DNA of 64,000 nucleotides, taken from contig NC_092524.1 in NCBI RefSeq assembly GCF_037038585.1, forward strand, positions 68,906,552 to 68,970,551, given 5' to 3'. The notes beneath the pieces were generated by a model. That model had not been told where the DNA came from, ran no database searches, and saw only the letters and a program-made list of their open reading frames with translations. Below, piece by piece: positions 54,440-64,000 of the stretch. Origin of the DNA: Patagioenas fasciata (lineage: Eukaryota > Chordata > Aves > Columbiformes > Columbidae). A program made the translations under genes and the position numbers. Position 1 is the first letter of the stretch. Every line of letters starts with the position of its first letter.

Positions 54440-54873
54440 CAGGCACACATTGTCAGTCAATCAGGGAGGTGCCGCCTCAGACCTCCCCAGCCGGCCGAGG
54501 GGTCAGCAGGGAGGTGAGGCCGGGCCCTTCCCCGTCAGCGGAGCCCGGGGATGCGGTGGGTGGATACGGCGGGTCCGGGGATCGGTTCGGCGGACCGGGG
54601 ACCACCCAGGCCCCGAGGCGCGGCCCTTCCCGCCATCGCCCCGCGGCGGGCGCCCTCCCCGCCGCGCGGGGGCGCTGTGCCCCGCGGCCAGTCCCGCAGG
54701 GCGGAGGCCGCTTTCCCAGCATCCCCCGAGCGCCGGGCCCCGTTCCCCCCTCACACCCCCCGGGTCGCGGCCATGCGGGCGCGGAGCAACCGCCACCGCG
54801 GCTGCTGAGGGGGCCGGGGCGGCCGGGGCTCTGCCCTGCGGAGCGGGGGGTGGAGGGGAAAGCGGCGCCGGGC

Positions 54874-54972
54874 ATGCGGGCGGGGGTAGCGGGGCGGGAG
54901 GTGGGATGCTGTCGCGGAAGAAGACGCGGACGGAGCTCTCGAAGCCGGGCGAGGTGCAGGGGAAGTACGTGA
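54874..54972 (+). promoter_or_regulatory. Overlapping uORF at the SAV1 start
   Basis: An ATG 32 bases before the SAV1 ATG opens a 32-codon frame, out of frame with SAV1. It overlaps the main start and stops at 54970-54972. The predicted peptide is very Arg-rich, as expected of GC-rich sequence read off frame. If it lies within the mRNA it would reduce SAV1 translation. No evidence that it is translated. Confidence 0.35.
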
Positions 54973-54999
54973 AGAAGGAGACCAGCCCTTTGCTGCGCA
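54906..54999 (+). CDS. SAV1: SAV1 coding exon 1
   Basis: ATG at 54906 with G at -3; 94 nt ending with the first base of an Asn codon, donor gtgagt. It encodes MLSRKKTRTELSKPGEVQGK then YVKKETSPLLR. It lies inside the CpG island, and third positions are strongly G/C. Confidence 0.97.
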
Positions 55000-57484
55000 G
55001 TGAGTGCGGGGACGGGCTGGGAGACAAAGACGAGGCCTCCGGGCCGGGGGGCGGGCCCCTTTGTGTGTTTTGATTACGGCCCTGAGGGGTTTGGGGGGGT
55101 TCCCCTGGTCAGGGGGGGACACACGATCCTGTGAGGAGGTTAAACCTGAAGGGGAGGATGTAAAAGAACCTACACAGTGTGTCCCACCAGCTGCCCACGG
55201 CTTGTGAAACAGAAATACACTTTTTTTTTTCTTTTACAAACTCCAGGCTACTGAAAATAAGCACAGAAATATGTAAGTTGGTCTTTTGTGCGTGTGTCTC
55301 CTACACAGTGTAGGTATTTTAAAGATACCGGAGTATTTCACGCTATTGTACTAAGTCACTGAATTTCTAGGCTTCATTGTTGCAATAAGTCTTGCCAGTT
55401 AAGGCATTAACTGCTTTATTACCAGGAGGTGGTGTAAATGTGTTCAGCTCTTGCTTTATGAATGACATTTGCAGGATGGCAGCATTTTGCTACCTAAACT
55501 TTGTGATTAGTGGAGAAAGTGTGAATTCGGGTTCTGTCATGGGTTCCTGAGGGCACGTAGGTGTTAACATCTTCAGTTGTTCCAGGTTCATAATTGGCCA
55601 TGTTAGTTGTAATTCTTTAGTTTCTTACTTACAATGCATCTATTAATGATTAGTTAAATATAAACTAAGTACGCTGCTGGTTAACAATGTATCACTCAAT
55701 CTTCTGTCTCCCTCTTGCCATGCAGGAGGATCTAAAGCTGGTTTTGCAGGTGGTCAGAAAGCATTTAGCATGTCAATTGGTTCATGATGGCTACCTCCTT
55801 TGTAACTCAGTCACAGCATACATTAATTTGGCAGCTTCTATTCAGTTGGGTGTTTTATTTTCTCATCTGCCGTCGCTCAGCTGCAACAGGCAGGGGTTAA
55901 GATAAGCCTCCAAACCCCAGCAGGGTTTAAGCCTCCAAACAGGTGTCTTTTGGACGAGCGGAACAAATCTTCTCCCTCTTTCTTGGAGTCAGCGGGTTGT
56001 TTTCTCAATTTGCACTGTCAAAAGGTGTGTGCTTTGAGAAATGAGATAACTGTACAGACAGTTGTGTGGAATCCCAGCGGAAGCGAGTGATCCAGTTCTA
56101 AACCCTGAGTCAACTCGCTGAGGTCACCGCTACGTACCTCAGATGCTCTGATCTTCGTGTGGTTAACCTGAGCCTAACACCACAGCCCTGGACTATACAA
56201 AAGTCTAGCAAATACACAACGAAAGAGCACACTTAGCTTGCTTTTCGTTAATCTTTGAAAACAACCTGAGACTGAAATGTGTTATGCTGTAATTGCAGGA
56301 TTAGTTTGGAGATCACAACTAGCAACAAGTGATTTGCTGGCAGGAGCAGGCGCTCAGCTTTTCTGGAAGTATTTGCTGCATGAACAGCTGGTTCCACAGT
56401 CAACATGCAAAATCATTTAGTAGTCTGATTACATTGACTTAGTCTTTAAAAAAAAACAACGCAAAAACCCACTAAGGTGGTTTTTTTAATATTGAACTGT
56501 AGGCATGCTTAAGGGATTGACAGTTTTTGTACCTTTATGCTATTTATCACAATGTAATGACCAGCTCTTACCTGACTACTTTGTGGTGATCATTATAAAT
56601 TTATTGATGAAACCTTCTGGGATGCAGTGATTTTTTTACCCTAATTTATAAGAGTTTATTAATAAAAAGCAGATACTGATATGCATAACTTCCTCCTATA
56701 AGAAAGTCAGAGTTTGTATCAAGTCACCTGAAGGGAAGCTACTTATTTATATTATGTTGAAAGAAATAGTAAGGAGAGGAGTAATGAATGTATCACTTAC
56801 TGGAGGGAGGCAGTGAAATTGTATGGATAGGTGTCACTGTTCATGTGCAAAACCCATTTATGTAAAGGAAGAAGTGAAACATCCTCAGGATAGTTTGAGA
56901 ATGTAGAGATACAGAATGACAGCATTTTGCTGACTCAACTTTGTGTTTAGTGGAGAAAACATGAATTCTGGTTCTGTAATGGATTCCTGAGAGCACGTAG
57001 GCGTTAGTTCTTATTTCTGTTTTGTTCTCTGTATCAGATCTGATGCCTTCATTTATCCGTCACGGTCCAACCATTCCAAGACGAACTGATATCTGTCCTC
57101 CCGACTCAAGTTCTTCTGCATATGCTTCTGGTGGAGATGGGATTGTTTCCAGAAACCAGAGTTTCCTTCGAACTCCGGTGCAGAGGCCGCCTCATGAAAT
57201 CATGAGACGTGAAAGCAACAGGCTGTCTGCACCGTCCTATCTTGCGAGAAGTTTAGCTGACGTCCCCAGAGAATATGGCTCTTCCTCCCAGTCCTTTTTA
57301 ACAGAAGCTAATTCTCTTTTGGAAAATGGAGACGCTGGTGCCCGTTGTTACTATTATGATCATTTTTACGATGCCCAGAGGAGGCGGCAGTTAAATGATC
57401 GCGTACATGAGGACTACAGGTATTACGAACACAACAGCGACCTTTTCCAGAGGATGTCCCAGAACCACGGGAGGCACACTTCAG
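54906..57484 (+). CDS. SAV1: Protein salvador homolog 1, exons 1-2; 3' part outside window
   Basis: SAV1 (WW45) is the scaffold of the Hippo kinase cascade. It binds MST1/2 through its C-terminal SARAH domain and promotes LATS phosphorylation (family knowledge). The window holds only the N-terminal ~180 residues: MLSRKKTRTELSKPGEVQGK..., then NLMPSFIRHGPTIPRRTDIC... to MSQNHGRHTSG. All match human SAV1 (MLSRKKTKNEVSKPAEVQGK; NLMPSFIRHGPTIPRRTDIC). This is the mostly disordered, Ser/Arg/Tyr-rich part; the two WW domains and SARAH follow downstream of 64000. The start is the first in-frame ATG, since upstream frame extension has only non-ATG codons. NIN lies just upstream on the same strand, but the two have separate signals. 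Confidence 0.97.
55232..55566. repeat. Local repeat, composite copy B
   Basis: The left part (55232-55466) matches 53233-53490; the right part (55471-55566) matches 56911-57006. The two parts abut with only a few unmatched bases. Confidence 0.85.
56911..57006. repeat. Local repeat, copy C
   Basis: acagaatgacagcattttgc through gagcacgtaggcgttag, matching 55471-55566 with about 80-85 percent identity by eye. Confidence 0.85.
57038..57484 (+). CDS. SAV1: SAV1 coding exon 2
   Basis: Acceptor ctctgtatcag, donor gtcagt; 447 nt, phase 1 in and 1 out. It starts (N)LMPSFIRHGPTIPRRTD and includes PHEIMRRESNRLSAPSYLAR, SLADVPREYGSSSQSFLTEA and YYYDHFYDAQRRRQLNDRVH, ending GRHTS(G). Relative to human there are small differences (for example SSSQSFLTEAN against SSQSFVTEVS). 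The read-on past the donor to ORF end at 57516 is intronic. Confidence 0.96.
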
Positions 57485-60400
57485 GTCAGTATTCGTTGTG
57501 GCATTTTAAAAGATAGGTTTTTGATAAGACTTGAAGTGCAGAGGTGCATCTGAGTGACGAGCGTCGGGTTTTTAGGCGTTAGGCGGTGTAGGAGCGCACT
57601 GAGTACATGTTCACGTTTCTTAAGAGTTTGATTGCATATATCCAGAAAGGAAAAAATATACTTAAAACATGATTTATTTATTAAATAAATGTGGCAAGGT
57701 TGAGCAAGGTTTTTTGTTTTACTTATGACAAAGTTGATTCAGTCGCAAGGAATTTTATTCATTAGGGGTCATCTACTGTATTAAATTTGCGGAGGATAAC
57801 CGACAGCTCTAAATTTTAACATTACCGTTTCATTTTCTTATTATGATATTTTAACTATCATTGTGTTAGTATTTAATTTTATTGTGGTAATTTGACCTCA
57901 GTACTTCAAATAATATAAATAGTCAAAGGAAGGAATGAGTGCTTTGTGTAATTAGCAAATTGACATATAGCTGGTGCTGAAATTCACTTCCTAGTCCTTG
58001 AGTTTTTGGTTTTTTTTGGTAGCTTTAACATTGTTTGTAAATATGCCTGTTTCCCCCTCAAATTCACTTTGTAATGAAGGAACAGCATAAGAACAAAGAA
58101 TCCATTAAATACTACTTTAAAAAATACTTGATTATATCAGTGATGACACTGGATTGGTGCAGTGTGTTGTTAATCTATCGGTGGAATAAAAACTCTGGGA
58201 TTACAATATTGCCCGTAGAAAGATGATGTTAAAAGTAGTAAATTGGGTTGAATTCGAGCACTGTATACACTACAGACATGATGTTCAAGGAAGAGTTTGA
58301 AATAAATATTTCAAACCTGTAAATAGTGAAATATGTTATTAGTTTGTCATTGCTTGTAATCCATAAACAAAAGAGCAAATAGTGTCTAGTAAAATAAGTC
58401 TCCTGTCTAGAAAAACAAATCTTGTAGGAAGAACATCAACATTTAAGGCTGTTGATGTTGTGTGTGGAACAACTTGTCAACGCTTTGTGGGTTTTTTGAC
58501 TCCAGAAACGTTGTGGTGAAAAGAGGCAGCAGAGTAATGGCAGCGTTACTGTCAGCCAGGAAATCCTGAAATATCGAGGTTTAAAACTTGCTACTTTGTC
58601 CTGGTTTATTTTGCTAAATGTGGATACATCTGATATACCTGGATTCTGCAGGAAAGCCCTTGATCTGTGTCAGTTGTTCCGCCGGCTGTCATTAAACATT
58701 AATCTGGCCCAGATAACGAGCACCTTTTAGCGTGTGCTGGGGTATTGCGGGGAGACTTTCATCAACCCATCCATCAATTTAACATTCAGAATCCCTGCAG
58801 TAACTGTGTGTGCTGAGGAAGACTTCAAAAAGTGATATTGCTGCTGCGGAGAGGTGAAACAGTCTGAAGTGCAAATGGAGTTCTAGTTATGAGTTTGAAA
58901 GTGTGGTTTAATCTGACAGATGGTTTGAACAAGCTACAAGTGAGGCTTTCCAGCTGTATTTTTCTCAATTGGAGCAACACAGATTTATTTCTAAAAAGGC
59001 TTTTTTTCCCGTTGGTCTATGTGCCCCCTCACCCCCTGGAAATCATAAGGGAGCTGCTGGTACCTGGTTGGTCTTGGTCATTTACTCTCATATTTTGACA
59101 TTTGATGAGTTTTATACGTGTTTTGTGATGGGTGACTATTCAATCTTACACATTTGTAGGAAGAGACTAAAAAGGTGAATCTTTTGTCTGCCAAAGTGTT
59201 TCCCTTTTCCTCTGTTATTTTGTTGTTGCATTTGTTTTTCTTTCATCCCAGCATGGAACATGAAACTCTTAAATTCCTCTTGCAGTGTCACTGCAGCAAG
59301 AATATTGACCTATGGCCTTAACTTCTGTACATCATTTCAAGAATTACTGGTATTTTTTCTCAGTAAAAGAATCATGTGGCCGAAAATAAGAAATCCTTAG
59401 ATTCTCTTACTTCTTTCATTTGACCATTACGCGTCTTTTTATTTGAACCATCCGTTGTCTTCAGATCTTCAGTGTTTTCCTTGAGCTACACAACTCTTTG
59501 TGTCATTTCTGGTTCATCTTTCCTGCGTTTCCAAAATGCTGGGGCAGGCCTTTTACTTTCATTTTCTTCATCTAAATCACTTTTTCCTTCCACATCTCCG
59601 CTGTTGTTTAAGTGTTTCACCTAATCAAAATTCTTCATCAAGGTAATTGATGACAAAATTGCCTAATGCCTACAGTTTCAATGTATAAGATGGATTATTA
59701 GCTAGAATCTGTTAGTGCTGCCTTCTACCCTTCTCCTCCTCTCCCACCCCTCTCAGAAGGTCAGTTCTGTTACGGTTTGGGTTGATTTCTTCAGAAATGT
59801 TGCCTGATGTTGCTGTTTGGTGGGTGATTTGTGTTTTCTGTTTTAATTTCATTCTATGTGGGTTACAACCGCCATGACTTTGGACAAGCGGTGCTGTGGA
59901 AGCAAAGAGGTGTGTGTGAATTTCAGCTTTCACACAAAATAAAGATTCCCCCCTCTATAATTCGGAGAAAACTCGAAAATGTGTTCTCGTTGGAATCCTC
60001 AGACTCCAAGTATTCAGCAAATATTTCAGCAAGTCCCATGATTTTTCAACAGTTTTGTTGTTTCATAGGTATTTCCCCTTGAACTCCTATTTCCTCTCTC
60101 ACTGTGATTCAGTTCTCCATGTCTTTCTCATTTTCATTAGATTTGTGTTTTAATTAGCAATCTAGTGCTGCTGGTTTTCCTGCAAAAATGTCTTCACTTG
60201 AGATATCTCCTCGTTTTGTATGTTTGGCTGCCTCTGTGGCATTTCTTGTGCATTTTTTGGGTGTCCATTTCACACTGAATTCTAAGAGACTTTTCCTGTC
60301 TTTCCTCGACATCTCTTTCCTCTCTTCTAGGTTAAAGGTTTGGGGAGGTCTGTGGTTGAAGTTATATCTACAGTATAGATTGGAACTAAGTTGTAACCAA

Positions 60401-63400
60401 GACCTCAGAGTTATTTGTACCTGGTTGAGCGGTAAGCTGAAAAATTCTTATGTGTATATGAAAATTGCTGAGTGTAAAGGGACTTTCTGCTGGTGGATTG
60501 TAAGCACTTGGCTGTGATGTCAGAGGAGAAAAATGATTAATCCCGTGAACAGAGAATCCAGTGCGCTTTAGTGAAAAGCAGGTTCATCTCGTGTTATGTT
60601 GTACCCGTTAAAGTGGTATTTGTGTTTAACATAAGAGCAAAATAAATGATCAAATGAAACCTATTTAGAGCTGAAGTAGCATGGCTTTTCTTTTGAGGTG
60701 TGTACACCACACTCATTTTTAAACAAACGGCAATTCCTGCCCTTTATTTGTGCTGATTGTGCAGTAATTTCTTTGTAGCGTACTTTATTTAAAGTGTTTC
60801 CCATCATTTCCTGTTTCTGAGTTGGTGCTGACTCGGAACGCCCCATTCCCTCTGCCAAACGAGGTCCTTGTGCTCAGGAAGGACCTCCAGATGCTTTGGG
60901 ATGGGTCGGGATGGCCTAGAACCTGCAGATCTATCTAAATGGGATAGTTACCAAAACTTCTTTTAGTTATTATTGCTTACACCCTTCAAATCGAACAGTT
61001 TGTGCATCTTCTCTTCCTGTTCTTCATCCTGATTTGATGAGGGGAAGGGAGAGGATTTGGGCATCCTGAAAAACAGCTCTCAAGACCTAATTAAAGACAA
61101 TGCGAAGGCCTTTTGTTTGGCTCCATTTGTTCTTCGACACTTGGAAATGTAGTTGAAGCTGATTGTGGGGAGTTCAGGGGCTCTAAAATTTCTCTGCCTC
61201 CATCACTACTTTATCTAATCCACAGTGAGACTTGCTTTTCAGCTTTTTGGCTCTTTTCCCTTTACGTTTGACCTCTCTGGGGATAAGATTTTTCTACCAG
61301 GCAGACTGAAGAACTCTGCTGACCTGGAAACCTTTTCTCCTAAGAACTTGAACTTCCTTGACAATCAAACCCCTTTGTTGGGCTGGGAAAGGGTTACACA
61401 TATCACTTAGAGTTTTATTTGTTCCATACTGCTGGAACAAACTCAACAGAGCCTCCTTGATCAAAGAAGATACTACATATTTTTCACATTTGTGATGTTA
61501 TTGGCTTAAGATGTGTTTTTAAAAGGAGAATGTTAAATCAAGGAACTCTTTGCATTGATATCTTACAATGCGCTGGAATGTGGAGCTCAAAGCTGAAGTT
61601 TGGGTTCTGATATTAGGACACCCTGTAATTGAAAATAAGACCAAATATAAGGCCTGGCCTTACTTAAAACTGAGTATTTTTAATGCTCATAATAAGTGGT
61701 TGCTGTTGTTTGCACTTTGTTTTTCAAAGCGTTGAGAACATACACAGTGCTGCTCCTAAACAAGCAAACTGCATTGAAAAGGATTTTCTTTTGCTTTGGA
61801 ACAGCAGATAATTTCTCTTGGCCTGGTTAACAATTCAAGACCTGAAACTGAAGGTACTGTATTTTACAAGAGAAGGAAAAATCAGAGCTATGAATAATAT
61901 TCAATATTGATGTTCCTTAAAAGTAGCATCTGAATCAGAAGATATATACTATTATAAAAGAGAATCACCAAATGAGGCTGGATGAGTTCCAGAGAGGCAA
62001 CCTGAAAAGGATTTACACTCGCATGAATTTAAGTTCATCGTTGAGCATTCTTGAGGTTTGATAGGACCACTTAGAGGAGTTTATAAAGAACTGTGCTCAT
62101 CCTTAAGGAGAGGAAAGGAGACTTTTAACACTTGGAAAAAGTAGATAATTTCAACAACTCCTCTTCCTTGGGAAAGCAGGAAAAACTATAATTGCTGCCT
62201 TGTCACAGATAAAAAACTACGTGTGCAAGAAGTTACAGTGAAGTGGGTCGACAAGACTGTGTTTGCTTGTCCTGTGGTAGAGATCATATCCTCCATCAAG
62301 AGAAAAATCACAGGTTTTACATTAGATATCTTGATAAATATGGTTCAAGTTCCAAGTTCGGTGGGGTTTTTTTTCTGTAGCTATTTTGCAATGTGCTATT
62401 GAAAACTGGTACCAGTCCGTGACTCAAGGAACACCTTTGGTGTGTGCAGTAAAATCCTACGTGAAGCTTTTGGCAGCTACAAAAATGATTTAGAATTAAG
62501 ACTTCACTTGCAGTTGAAGCACGGAGAGGTCTCACCCGTGGGCAGAGCGGCACAGGGAACATGCAGCTTGCAGTAGGTGGTTTTAGGCTGTCCTGTAACT
62601 TTATTCTTTGGAAGAGATGACTTATGAAGTTACTCTTTGAAATGTTCAGTCTAATTATCAATGCTTACAGGTTTAGATGTCTGAAAGGCAAATTTTGTCT
62701 TCTGGCGTTACTTAAAATCATAGCAGAGCTGTTTCTCTTGTGTGTGTACCTGCTGGCCCTTGAAGAAAGCCCATGCTGAGTTTTATAAGGAAAACCAATA
62801 CACAATTTCTTTGGACCTCTAGCAACTCCAGTTACATCAACAAATGTCTAAATTGCACTAATTGCCAATTTGAATACCATAGTGGATTGATGGTTGTAAG
62901 ACTCTGAGTGTTACCTTACGTTTTAAAACTTCCAGCAAGGAGAACATTCCAGTATAATCTGTGATTTTAAGGGAAAAACAGCCGTTAAGACTATACATGG
63001 TAGTCTACAAGCTGGAGTATTTGCAATTGTCTGTTTATAAATCTGGCTTTTGATTTCATAATTAGAGCTTGTGGGTTGGAGAAGCTTGAAACATGGTTCA
63101 AAACTGGTTACTGCTACAGCTGTGTGAGTTGATCGTAACCATGTGGCTCTGCTGCTTCATATATGAAGTCAGAATGGCAAAAGGAATGTATAATGTGTTT
63201 GTGCTCTGGTGTGGTTGTTGCTCTTTGCATCTTAGAAATGAAAAATAAGAAGCCGTCACTGGGAGAAACCATATAGCCAGAATTAAGTGATTGTGGCGCC
63301 TTTCCGTTGGGTGCAGCATTGTTTTTTAGCCTGTTTTTTAGATGATTTCTCTATGTAATCAGATTTTGGGGTTTCCTCGCTACCTGAGTCCAGCTCCCAG

Positions 63401-64000
63401 TCTTTTGCATGAAAAGATATAGATGTTGTATCAAGAGTTGTGTGCAGTGGATGCCTTGAGCCACTTTTAAACCAACTCCAACATTAGAAAGGAATCACCT
63501 CTAACCCAAGGAGTAAATATAGATGTATTTGCTGCTGGAATCCTGCTAGTATTGACGTAGGAGGAACTGTAACAAAAATACAGACGTGCTGGTCGTACCA
63601 GTAAACAGAAAACTATCTTGATGAAAGTTCTTTTCCCCCAGTGGAATCGATGTGCTCAGCTCTTTTGGTAGTGGTGATTTAATAGCCGTTCTTTATACAT
63701 ACATGAAATTACAACACAGCAGTCCAGTTAATTGGAGAAAATACTGCATTTGTTTATCCGAAGCACAGTGTTTTTCAAGAAGCCTCAATGTTTGTATTTT
63801 GCCATTGGAATGAAAACAAACACAGTGACTTAAGTGTAGCCAGGATCTGAAATAGTTTCCCTGCCCCAGTGCTGTGAAAGGTCAGGAAAACTCCAGGATG
63901 TTCTTCTCATTGGAAGTAAAGGTCTAAGTTGCTTAATCTTAACCAGAGATGGGAGCTATCACGAGCACAGCCAGCAGTTTTCCTTTATCAAGGTAACAAA
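57485..64000 (+). other. SAV1: SAV1 intron 2, at least 6.5 kb
   Basis: No further SAV1 exon (WW domains or SARAH) was found to the window end. The stretch is AT-rich, with no CR1 recognised. A possible decayed minus-strand coding sequence spans about 59260-61420. Confidence 0.7.
59260..61420 (-). pseudogene. Possible decayed retrocopy, unidentified
   Basis: The minus strand reads as purine-rich, lysine/glutamate-rich protein fragments broken by stops and frameshifts. Examples are FLGEKVSRSAEFFSLPGRK (near 61320), EMSRKDRKSLLEFSVKWTPK (near 60290) and VEGKSDLDEENESKRPAPAF (near 59560). They lie in consistent order over about 2 kb without obvious splice sites. I do not recognise the parent; a nuclear, low-complexity protein would fit. 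The evidence is open-frame texture only, so chance in AT-rich DNA is a real alternative. Confidence 0.25.

Larger units (their letters stand above)
54440..55075 (+). promoter_or_regulatory. SAV1: SAV1 CpG-island promoter and 5' UTR
   Basis: An abrupt change from AT-rich sequence to very GC-rich and CpG-rich sequence begins near 54440 and ends near 55075, covering the SAV1 start codon. GC boxes such as ggggcgggag (54891) are present and there is no TATA box near the start. This is typical of a housekeeping-type promoter. The transcription start cannot be fixed from sequence alone. Several out-of-frame ATGs (54551, 54771, 54874) precede the start. Confidence 0.8.
55000..57037 (+). other. SAV1: SAV1 intron 1, 2.0 kb
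   Basis: GC-rich only in the first 75 bases, then AT-rich. Contains the composite local repeat at 55232-55566 and copy C at 56911-57006, which ends 31 bases before exon 2. Confidence 0.8.

Noticed and set aside
54397..55073. Long ORFs through the SAV1 CpG island, including one in frame with SAV1 from a TTG at 54450
   Set aside because: GC-rich DNA has few stops; the in-frame extension has no ATG before 54906 and the translated composition is Pro/Gly/Arg-rich noise.
1..64000. CRISPR arrays, phage or operon-type systems
   Set aside because: The window is spliced vertebrate DNA; the tandem repeats lack unique spacers and no prokaryotic gene is present.

Overview
The window is vertebrate nuclear DNA, almost certainly from a bird. 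It carries about 20 fragments of CR1 LINEs, the typical avian retroposon, in both orientations. Many end in the CR1 3' signature (ATTCTATGATTCT, or AGAATCATAGAAT on the other strand). Introns are compact for a vertebrate and there are no SINEs. The gene order NIN then SAV1, on the same strand, matches the conserved vertebrate neighbourhood. I recognised both proteins by comparing exon translations with the human proteins as I remember them; no search was run.

Region 1 (about 1-54055, + strand) is most of the ninein gene NIN. Twenty-seven coding exons can be laid out from 6029 to 50497. Every junction has AG/GT signals and compatible phase, and together they encode 1996 complete residues plus a split first codon. 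The first ~90 residues (first EF-hand pair) must be encoded upstream of the window, so 1-6028 is intron. The exons encode two further EF-hand-like segments and one more canonical EF loop, then a very long coiled coil. One 1998-nt exon (27522-29519) holds a third of the protein and is phase-symmetric, so skipping it preserves the frame. An alternative terminal exon with its own poly(A) signal lies at 46783-47265. The main 3' UTR appears to run from 50498 to about 54055.

Region 2 (about 54056-64000, + strand) is the 5' part of SAV1 (Salvador/WW45, the Hippo-pathway scaffold). It comprises a strong CpG island, coding exon 1 (54906-54999), intron 1, exon 2 (57038-57484) and the start of a long intron 2. 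The WW and SARAH exons lie beyond the window.

The two genes are neighbours, not a functional unit: ninein anchors microtubules at the mother centriole, and SAV1 activates MST1/2 kinases. The less explained sequence is: an orphan terminal-exon-like segment at 3182-3307; a CpG-rich island with ORFs in the NIN 3' UTR (51567-52098); a chimeric local duplication at 55232-55566 joining copies of a NIN 3'-UTR piece and a SAV1 intron-1 piece; and a possible decayed minus-strand retrocopy at 59260-61420. I found no bacterial-type system, CRISPR array, tRNA or rRNA gene.
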